Below, in pieces: positions 54,566 to 64,000 of a stretch of DNA of 64,000 bases. The notes beneath the pieces are model-generated. The model was not told the DNA's origin. It ran no database searches and worked only from the letters and a program-made list of their open reading frames with translations. This DNA is from Arachis hypogaea (taxonomy: Eukaryota > Streptophyta > Magnoliopsida > Fabales > Fabaceae). The DNA lies in the NCBI RefSeq assembly GCF_003086295.3, contig NC_092040.1, positions 2,852,001-2,916,000 on the forward strand, in the 5' to 3' direction. The position numbers were made by a program, and so were the translations under genes. Within the stretch, counting starts at the first letter, position 1. Every line of letters starts with the position of its first letter.

Positions 54566-57112
54566 TGCTAGGGTTTAATTTTTTTGTATGTATGTGGCTG
54601 TGATCAACTGAATTCTATATTTTTTTGTAACGCAATCATTGATTCTTCATATTCCATTTTAAAATGATAATCTTACTCCTTCATATTCCATTTTAATTGA
54701 GAATTGATTCTATTATTTGTTGCAAAATATTAGCTTTTAATTTGATATTCTAGCTGCGCAATTCTAGTTAGTTTGTTTATTTATTCTTTTTAATTAATTT
54801 TTCATTGGAAAACTATATAATTTAATGGTAGACTCATGCTGTATGTCATTCAATATATTCTTGTTACCTTTTGATCATTTTAAATCTAATAGATACAATA
54901 ATCTATACGGTGAAATTGATGAGATGTGGTATAAAACAACCAAATAATTTTTGCATATCTTTGAGAAATTGCATTGATCTATGAAATACATGTGAGATTT
55001 GGTGAGGTGACTGAAAATGCTTCATTAACATTACATCTTGCTGTTGATAATGCACAAGCTTCAGATATTATATTTACCCAACCCACTTACTCACAGTCAC
55101 AAAATCAATAACAGGTAGTGATTGATTTTTAATATTTGATAAATTGTTGACCAGTTTGTAACTATTTATCATACATGGTTAAATATTTTTTGGATCCAAT
55201 TGATTGATGTTTTTTGGTTAAATGGTTTCTAATATTTCTAATTTTTTCAGCCTAACAATCTCTTTTAAACTAACATTTTTAGTTGGATCATTTACAATTG
55301 ACCTCACCTTTGATGCATACCTAAATTATCATTAAAACATAAAGCAATTTTGTTAGGCAATTTTTTTTTAATATATGATAAAAAGGATAAAAAAAAGTAG
55401 TTGATATACATAAGAGAGTTATGAGTTTCATCGAAGTTATACTGTGTATTATCAGTTCGGTTTGATTTGGTTTTGAACTAAAAACCAACCGAACCAATAT
55501 GTTTGATTTTTACAAATACATAATCGTTCGATTTACTGTTTTTACAACAATTGAATTGAATCGAATTAACAATCGTTTGGTTTGGTCGGTTTTTTTTATT
55601 TTTAATTCGTAATGAGCAGAATAAGAATCACAATCACTAGAGATTTAAAATAGTCCATAAACTGAGATAAAACAAAGGTACATCACATTCAAATTTAATA
55701 TATTTTCAATTCATTCTAATAACTAAACATAAAACAAACACACAAATAAGCATAAAACAAACGCACTTAAAAATGGCTAACAAATACAATCTTAAAACTA
55801 AACAAACCAACAAACACACTTAGCAATTAAATAACAACTAAACCAGCTCATGGTTAATTTAAATCCACATTAGATTCATCTACAGTTGGTGCAATTTCTA
55901 CAAAACAAAATAAAGAAATCAATATAAATTATAAATTATAAATCAATGCGCATAAATTATGTAAGAAACTTCAATTTTTTTTTTGCATACCTAATTCAAG
56001 TTTCTCAACCTCCTCAATAAGTTTCTCAAAATCAGTTGTCATTGGAGAAGCAAATGAACAACAATATAGATAAAAATAACAAATAAACAATAATATAACC
56101 GACACCAACAACCAAAAATATACTAACTAGCAACAATAAGAATTACAATAAATTGAACAATAAATTAGATAAAAAAAACTAGCAACAACAACCAAGAAGT
56201 ACTAACGAGCAACAACAATAAGAATCACAACAAAATTTATTGAACAATTTTTTTTGTCTTAAGTTATTGCAGTTTTAAATGCTCTCAAACAAACTGATGA
56301 AATAGCATTCAAAATAAAATACAAGAGGGCAGATGCATAGCCAAAAGAACCATAAATCAAGAACTATGTAGCTAAAGATGTTACACGCAGATAAAAAGGG
56401 AGTGAATTAAATTGATTTGAATAATGAATTGTTAAAGAAACTTTACACCTTTTAAAAATGCCAAAATATAGATTCTATGTTTCTGACACACTAATAGACA
56501 TCTTATACATAGCCAGAAAGATTTAACACTATATATGTTAATATATAGTGTTGTGCCTTGTCAAAAGAACAGTTCATTTTAAATGACCAACCCATTATGT
56601 GAGAACACCAAAACAGATTTTATAATATTGATTTGCTAGTTTTGTATAGAGATCTAGACAAGATGCAAAAAATGCAAAAAATACGAAAAATGTTAGTACT
56701 TATTTTCAATGAAGAGGATAAAGCATAAGATTTATAAAAAAAAAAAAGAGATAATACAGCTACGAAGAACAAAAGGATGAGAAATCCTACTTACAAAAAG
56801 AAAGACAATATAAAAATGAAGAAAACATAACCGAAGATAACCACCTAAAACATGAAATTTGCAAGACTAGACATTTGTAGATAAAAACAAACTTGCTCAA
56901 AATAACCTTAAAGAATAGGTTAACATTCACAGCAGCTATGTTTAAAGAACCTTGAAGAATAATACTACCTTGTCTCTTTATGTATTTTATTTTTAATATA
57001 CAAGAATATATAAGAGTACACAACAGTATATAAAAGTACACAAAAATATACAAAAATAAATCGTATTTTATTTTTGAAAAATAATTATTTTTTAATTTTT
57101 GAAAAATAGTTA
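54566..57112. other. Intergenic DNA
   Basis: No gene supported. About 55440-55600 contains ggtttgatttggttttgaac / aaaccaaccgaacc-type palindromic motifs common in plant MITEs. Otherwise AT-rich. Confidence 0.6.
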
Positions 57113-58200
57113 TATCGAATTGACTTTTGGTGTATACAACATTTTTCTATATTTATATACTAGGGTATTCAAAAAATCATATAAATTTTTAGATAAAAAA
57201 AATTGAGACTGTTACAATTTTTTCTTTCTTTTCATTTGTTGAATTTGAAACAAATGACCCGCACAATGATTCACTTGTTAGACTATATTATAAAGATTTC
57301 ATTAATTAATCTATTTTTTTAATAAAGTATTAATTAATTTATTTAATAAATAGAAGTTAAATTTTACGATCTTATAATTAGTTTAGATTGATTTATTGGT
57401 TAGTTTATTAGTACGGTTAAGTAAATATTAATTAATAATAAATCTTTAAATAGAGTTTAGATTTATCATAAATTAATCCTTAGCACGTTTTGTTTCTTAA
57501 TTTTTTATTTTCTGGGGTCAAGAATTTTAAATCTTTGTCAATTGGGATGGGGAAGTGGAAGGGGAAGGGGATAGACCATAGATGTGATCCTTTTTCTTTT
57601 TGGGTGTTGGAACTTTTTTTTTTGGATGGGGTTGGATTAGAAAAGCAAACCAAACCAAGACCCAAGCCCAGAATAACAAAACATAACTCCTAATTCTAGC
57701 TCCCGAACTACTCGATTAAATTCCTTTCCCTCGGGCCGTTGGCCCCGATGTTCACCGAAAAAAAAAAAAATTCCTTTCCCTCCCCTGAAACTCATTACCA
57801 TAAGGAATCACTAATGACGCTAAATTATGTGACCAAATCAATTGGGCGTCGAACTTGATGTGGCTCCTAAATGCTGTGCTTTTTTTTTTTCCGAAAGGTA
57901 GAAAATGCTTAAAATCCAGAAAAAATATACTCATTCTGAGAACCCATTTATTTTTGCTAGCCCAATCAACCTTAGTTGTACACTAATTCGAATCACAAAT
58001 ATTTAGTTCTGGGAATTCCTAAATTTGGTCTTGGCCTGTGTACTTTGGATTTAGACATTTTTGGGTTTGGTTCTTCAAAGAAAGTTAAAAAAACATTTAA
58101 ACCATCATCTGATCCCAACATTTCAAGCACCTAGAAATGTCCAAAAACAAAACAGTGAAAAAGGTTCCCGAATTTCGTAAGTGGTCCTTTTATATTTAGT
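57113..58200 (+). repeat. Direct duplication, copy B
   Basis: Partner of 52616-53832, same orientation, start to start about 4.5 kb apart. Contains an internal stretch (about 57630-57890) not found in copy A, which includes the tiny retroposon at 57733-57769. Confidence 0.85.
57733..57769 (+). mobile_element. Severely 5'-truncated retroposon with poly(A) tail
   Basis: A 25-bp GC-rich piece (gggccgttggccccgatgtt + caccg) followed by a run of A. It is flanked by the exact 12-bp direct repeat TTCCTTTCCCTC (57721-57732 and 57771-57782). Poly(A) plus a variable-length duplication is the mark of LINE-type target-primed reverse transcription. Confidence 0.7.
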
Positions 58201-58444
58201 TTTGTACTTCGTAAACTTCAGAAAACTTTCTTCTCATAACTTGCGAAACACGTGCTCTTTTTTCTTGCTTTCTCACCTAGTAATTTTGTTTTTTATTGAG
58301 ACAGAGAATAAATGGATCCTTTTTTTTTTATTAAAATTAGGAATGAGACTGCTAAACTTTTTTAAAATTAAGAATAAAATTCAAACTCACAATTTTTAAG
58401 TAAATATAAAAAATTGTACTATTTACGTTATAATTGATCGGTTA

Positions 58445-58504
<60 letters not shown>
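58445..58504. repeat. (AAT)n microsatellite
   Basis: About 19-20 perfect AAT units. Confidence 0.95.
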
Positions 58505-58505
<1 letters not shown>

Positions 58506-59171
58506 TTGATTTGTCCACACGAGAAACATATGGAGCTTCTTTGCAAATTGCAATCCACAACAAAACAAATTCAGTGATTCCATCCTTAATTTCCTCTTAA
58601 CAATGCATACAAAAGTTTAGGTAACTTGACTATGCCACAAGCACAAATACATATTATGTAGATACGGGAGTAGATATTTTCAATTTTTTTATTATTTAAT
58701 ATTTTTTATATATTTTTTTAAATTCTATTTAAAAAATATAAAATGAGAAATCACATTTTATTAAATAATTAAAAAATTAAAAAGATATATTTCCTGTAAA
58801 TACAGCATTTGGATTTAGAAAATATTTGAAAATAATTATTTATTAAGTATTATCAAATGGTAATTTACAGTAAAAATAAAAAAAATAATTTAAGGCACTT
58901 TATTTCTCTTCAAATTACGTATATCCAACATCTATCACAAATTCACAACCAAGAACCCATACTGTGTCCCATTTTTTTCATTTTAACCATCTTAGACATT
59001 TTGCTTAATATTGTGTCGCGTGTTATCTATTAAGTAAAGAATACTTTATTGTTAATTAAATACATTTTAACTAAAAAATTATATAAAATCGAACAATTAA
59101 AAATAATTTTAATATACACTTCAAACATACTATTAGACAAATAATTCAATAAAAAATACTACAAATATACT

Positions 59172-59325
59172 AAAAATTTGCCATCAAAATAATTATTATA
59201 TATTTATGTATATATTAAAAATAAATTTGTTGATAATTATATATAATTTAATTTATTTTTAATATATATTATATTTCAATATGTATTTAGTAACTAATTT
59301 TAATGTATACTCAATATATTTATTC
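59172..59325. repeat. Dispersed AT-rich MITE-like repeat
   Basis: Runs catcaaaataattatta ... taactaattttaatgtatactca. Related to 52356-52495. Confidence 0.5.
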
Positions 59326-59812
59326 AATATACATTTCATTCGTATTTATCTTTGGTTGATTTTGAGAGATGTATGATAAAGACGACAATAACGACTCTTT
59401 CTCTCTCAAGTGGAGCTTCTGTTGGCTTAAAAAAAAATTAAAAATAATATTTAACGAAATTATCTTTTTTAAACAATTTCTAATTTATTTTTTTTAATTA
59501 TTATTTATTTTCTTTTAAGTCACAAAAAAAAAATACATTCCATTAATTTGATCATTGATTTTTTATACACTTAGCAGGATTAATTTAGTAATATATCATA
59601 GAAACTACTATTTCTCTGCTTAATCATTAATCATTATTTTTTAATTTTTTTTTTCATATCCCACAAAGAAACAAACCTTTGGCTCGTCTCTCCCTGCTCC
59701 TTCTTCCTTTCAAGTTGCAGCACCACAGCACTGACCCCAGCGTCTTCACTTTCTCACTCCTCACTCTCTATCTCTCTCTCTTCAGATCTCAGCAATTCCA
59801 TTCTATGCTCAA

Positions 59813-62800
59813 ATGGAGCAGCTGAAAACAATCGGTCGCGAGCTGGCAATGGGTTCGCAAGGCGGATTCGGCCAATCAAAGGAGTTCCTGGATCTGGTAA
59901 AATCCATCGGAGAAGCCCGATCCAAGGCCGAAGAAGACCGCATCGTCCTCCGCGAGATCGAAACCCTAAAACGCCGCCTCCTCGAGCCCGATATCCCAAA
60001 ACGCAAGATGAAGGAGTACATCATACGCCTCCTCTACGTCGAGATGCTTGGCCACGACGCCTCCTTTGGTTACATCCACGCCGTTAAGATGACTCACGAC
60101 GACGCCTTACCTCTCAAACGCACCGGTTACCTCGCCGTCACGCTTTTCCTCTCCGACGACCACGACCTCATCATCCTCATCGTCAACACAATCCAGAAGG
60201 ATCTGCGTTCCGATAACTACCTTGTTGTTTGTGCAGCGCTTAACGCCGTCTGCAAGTTGATTAACGACGAGACGATTCCTGCTGTGTTGCCTCAGGTTGT
60301 GGAGCTCTTGGGCCACTCTAAGGAGGCCGTTAGGAAGAAGGCCGTTATGGCGTTGCACCGCTTTTACCAGAAGTCACCCGGGGCGGTTTCGCACTTGGTT
60401 TCCAATTTTAGGAAGAGGCTGTGCGATAATGATCCTGGTGTCATGGGTGCCTCCCTTTGCCCGCTCTTTGATCTTGTAACCATTGATGCCAAATCTTATA
60501 AGGATCTTGTGAGTAGCTTTGTCAGTATCTTGAAGCAGGTTGCTGAAAGGAGGCTTCCTAAGAGCTATGATTATCATCAGATGCCCGCGCCGTTCATTCA
60601 GGTGGGATTTCGGTTTTATTTGGGGTTAGAGGGATGTGGCATTGGTTACTTAGTTTAGATTAGGTGTAATTTGAAGATCTTTCAGATTATTAAGCTTAGA
60701 TTAGGTGCTATTGTGTGTGTGCCGAGTGCGGTTATTATGCTTGTCAGCTTGTGCTTGGGTTAAGTGCAAATTTGACTTGAAAGTATGCATGTTAGATGTT
60801 ATCATTTATCATTTCATCTTGAGTGACTGAGTGGGAATGTTATCATGCTTATAGTAATTTTGAGTGTGCATGCGATTATGCTTAGATTAGGTGTAACTCT
60901 GATTGTGCATAATATTTTTCCCATGCATTTATCGTGCTTATGCTTAATGTTATTGATTGCTTAGGTTAGGTGTTATTGGTGTGGTTGACTGGTTGTGCAG
61001 GTTAAGTTGCTAAAGATATTGGCACTGTTGGGGAGTGGGGATAAGCAAGCTAGTGAGAGCATGTATACTGTTCTTGGTGATATTATCAGGAAGAGCGATT
61101 CATCGACTAATATTGGGAATGCCGTTCTGTATGAGTGCATTTGTTGTGTGGCTTCCATACACCCCAATCCCAAGTTGTTAGAATCCGCTGCAGATGTTAT
61201 TGCAAAGTTCTTGAAGGTTTGTAATTGTTTTTTGGTTAAATTTGTTTTTGCATTTTGTGTTATGCTGTACTGGTTAGATTTTGGATGTTCTGTGTTACCT
61301 GAGTGTTGCTGTTGTGTGGGCAGAGTGACAGTCATAATCTCAAGTACATGGGCATTGATGCCCTTGGTCGGTTGATAAAGTTGAGTCCGCAGATAGCAGA
61401 ACAACACCAACTAGCTGTGATTGACTGCTTAGAGGTGAGGATATTCCTAATAAATTCCTAAAGATGTAATGTGACTCTGTTTTTATTATTCAATAAGATG
61501 TTGAAATAATTTAGCTCTGGTCTCTCAGAGTCTCAGATCATAATCTGTTTGTATGTCTACAATTCTTAATGTGCAGTCTGGGGCAGGAGCTGAGATGTAT
61601 AAACAGTAGGCATTCGAATTTCGAAATCATAATATGTAGTTGTTGAACCTGTTTGGATGATTGCCTGTTTGCTTTGAACTTGCAACATTAAGCAAACAAT
61701 GAAGTAAATTATGTATTGTCTGAAGAATCTTGAAAATAAATGATGTCAGTATAGTATTGGACCAGGTTTTGACATCATTGGTGGTGTATGTGAAGGATTT
61801 GCCCACAAATTCTGGATAGAGAATTAGTAATTGATTTCAGTTCCTCTTTGAAATAATTTAAAGTGATAGCATAATTGCACCATTAACCTTGAGCATATTC
61901 CTTAAACAAAACCACATCCACTGTTTTTCACATTTTCATGTCTATGGCCAGTGCACAATTTCTCATGTTCATGCTCAATTTGGAGTTTGGATTACAATTT
62001 GATGTGTATTACAGGACCCTGATGATACTCTGAAGCGAAAGACTTTTGAATTGCTATATAAAATGACCAAGTCCTCCAATGTCGAAGTGATCGTTGACCG
62101 CATGGTTGACTACATGATCAGCATAAGTGATGACCATTATAAAACCTATATAGCATCTCGTTGTGTGGAACTTGCTGAGCAATTTGCTCCAAGTAATCAT
62201 TGGTTTATACAGGTATATCAAAACGTTGCTTTCATATTATTGATTATGCAACTTTTTTTGTTTAAAATGTAAACTTTAACAATAATTCTATGATAGTCGA
62301 TAACATGTGGTATCTTGATTTTGTAGACCATGAATAAAGTTTTTGAGCATGCCGGAGATCTTGTGAACATTAAGGTGGCACATAATCTAATGAGGTTGAT
62401 TGCTGAAGGGTTTGGAGAGGATGATGATGCTACAGATAGCCAGTTGAGATCATCTGCTGTATGTTTATTGTTGTAGTTGCACAGTTAATTCAGTAAGTCC
62501 ATCACGAAATTGTGGGATGTGCATATTACTGAATGAAATCTGTTTTGTGTAGGTTGAATCATATTTGCGCATTATTGGAGAGCCAAAGCTTCCATCCATG
62601 TTTCTTCAGGTACTTCCTCTCCCACTTATGTTGAGTTTTCCCTTTTTTGTAGCCTGCCAACCTGTTTGTTGAATGATGTTAATCCCTGATTGCAGGTCAT
62701 CTGTTGGGTTCTGGGTGAGTACGGCACAGCTGATGGAAAACATTCTGCTTCATATATCAGTGGAAAGTTATGTGACATTGCAGAAGCATATTCAAATGAT

Positions 62801-63763
62801 GAAACTGTTAAGGTATTTACTAAAATTCAGCTTTTTGCTAATAAGGCAGGAAAATTCAAAGTATTTTTTACTCGGTTTTGATACTGGATCTGGATGACTA
62901 GTTTCTTTCCATTTTATGGTTTATTTATTTATTGACATCAATATCATTCTTGCATGCTATCAATTTGAAATTAGGAATAACAGGGGAAATTATAGTGAAG
63001 CATCCTGTTTTATCAGGAAATTAATAAATAAATAAAAGCATCCTATTTTCTGTTGTGAAATTAGTCAAATTATATTACCTTCATTAGTATTTTCTCCTTT
63101 CTTTGCCCTACTTACTGTCTTGAATCATATCTCGATGTGCTCTATTCCAACTATGATCATCAAGAATCCCGTACTATAGTTTACTTCTGTAAGAGCTTAA
63201 ATGCTTGTTTGTAACTTAGGGTTAGTACTTTATATTAATGAGTAGGATGTCAGTATAATTAGTTAGAACTACATGCACAGACAGGCATTATGTTTTGTGC
63301 ATTTTGATTGTATGAGTTGGTGAGAATACAACAATTTTCCCTTGGATATGCTCACCTATATGGACAATCATTTTATTAAATATATGCTAGCTGTTTCATT
63401 GTTAATTTGTTATGTTGAGTTCATGGATAAGATGGGATGTTTTAGCACTGTTCACAGCTGTTTGGCATCTATTATGACTGGCCCTTCACATGTTTACATG
63501 TCATGGAACTCCAGGATTAATTTATTTGATGATGATGTTTTCTGCATAAAATTTGGTATATCATACAACTTCCTTTATCTTGTTCCTTCTATTGGATCCA
63601 TCTTATGCTTTTCTCTAATATACATCAGTGTATTAAAACTGCTTGCAGACGTTTGAATTGGGACTAATTTATTGCTTTTGTGAAGGCATATGCAATTTCA
63701 GCATTAATGAAAATTTATGCTTTTGAAGTAGCAGCTGGGAGGAAAGTGGATATGCTACCTGAG
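59813..63763 (+). CDS. AP4E: AP-4 adaptor complex subunit epsilon (partial, 5' part)
   Basis: Eight exons are in the window: 59813-60601, 61001-61216, 61324-61434, 62015-62212, 62327-62458, 62553-62609, 62696-62812 and 63686-63763. They give 566 codons, all phase 0 with GT/AG borders; the gene continues beyond 64000. AP-4 is a heterotetrameric coat (epsilon, beta, mu, sigma) at the trans-Golgi network that sorts vacuolar and other cargo. The sequence is an adaptin-N armadillo/HEAT solenoid from near the N-terminus: SKEFLDLVKSIGEARSKAEE, KRKMKEYIIRLLYVEMLGHD, GYLAVTLFLSDDHDLIILIV, NTIQKDLRSDNYLVVCAALN, VVELLGHSKEAVRKKAVMAL, later VICWVLGEYGTADGKHS. The short SFGYIHAVKMT block fits epsilon rather than the alpha or gamma large subunits. 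The Arabidopsis protein is about 940 residues, so roughly 60 percent is seen. No defect found. Confidence 0.94.
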
Positions 63764-64000
63764 GTATGTGTGGAAAGACTCGAAAAGTTATGATGTATAC
63801 TTGATTTTTCTTTGAATTACCTGGAATTTTTCTCTTCATCTATGTATATTTATGAATTTGTGAGCATGTTCGCTTTGATGAATTATATAGTCCACAAGAT
63901 AATCAAGCTCAAACTATTGACTCTGACTAAAGATACTTGTTTTTCACTATACTATAATTGACAGATTTCTTTCAAAATGTCTTCAAAATCCTGTTTGTGA

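Larger units (their letters stand above)
58201..59812. other. Intergenic DNA and AP-4 epsilon promoter region
   Basis: AT-rich, with the AAT microsatellite at 58445-58504 and a dispersed repeat at 59172-59325. The last 60 bp before the ATG are CT-rich (ctctatctctctctcttcag), typical of a plant 5' leader. No TATA box stands out. Confidence 0.6.

Noticed and set aside
1..64000. CRISPR arrays, operons, ribosome binding sites, rRNA genes
   Set aside because: The DNA is plant nuclear with spliced genes. No prokaryotic-style structure or rRNA was seen.

Overview
This window is plant nuclear DNA: AT-rich, intron-containing genes separated by long stretches of transposable elements. Several signals point to a legume, most likely Arachis (peanut or a wild relative). 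There is a small palindromic MITE with a 9-bp target duplication that resembles the peanut AhMITE1 type, and MULE transposase and plant-mobile-domain remnants of the kind abundant in Arachis. The genus call is inference from pattern memory; no search was run.

Four host genes are supported. (1) A small intronless SIAMESE-RELATED cyclin-dependent-kinase inhibitor on the minus strand (2998-3345). (2) A four-exon long-chain-alcohol oxidase (FAO) on the plus strand (39625-47066) with a 4.55-kb second intron. (3) A seven-exon decapping-5 / LSM14 protein (DCP5) on the minus strand (48004-51493). (4) The first eight exons of the AP-4 adaptor epsilon subunit on the plus strand (59813 onward), which runs off the right edge. 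Exon borders were read by eye from GT/AG sites and checked for phase.

Layout. 1-1080: one end of a CACTA element. 2652-2812 and 4522-5003: MITE and foldback elements around the CDK inhibitor. 5205-7841: one MULE-type element with a second inside it, each with an exact 9-bp target duplication. 9609-10352: a hAT-type element. 10500-13900: a decayed MULE in which a plant-mobile-domain gene and the transposase gene, facing each other, are fused at a deletion point near 12102. 15235-15911: a second plant-mobile-domain pseudogene. 16053-31928: an old Ty1/copia element split in its integrase region by a young 11.3-kb Sirevirus-type copia element (18543-29820) with LTRs of about 1.65 kb, an intact pol, an envelope-like downstream ORF and multiplied polypurine tracts. 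32-39.6 kb: AT-rich intergenic DNA with a palindromic MITE, a hAT MITE and microsatellites. 39.6-51.5 kb: FAO and DCP5. 51.8-59.6 kb: repeats, including a diverged 1.1-1.2 kb direct duplication. 59.8 kb to the end: AP-4 epsilon.

The host genes act in separate processes: cell-cycle arrest, fatty-alcohol oxidation, mRNA decapping and trans-Golgi sorting. Nothing suggests they form a functional cluster. I found no new gene system. The most notable structures are the nested insertions, the convergent deletion fusion in the MULE, and the young Sirevirus with its envelope-like ORF.
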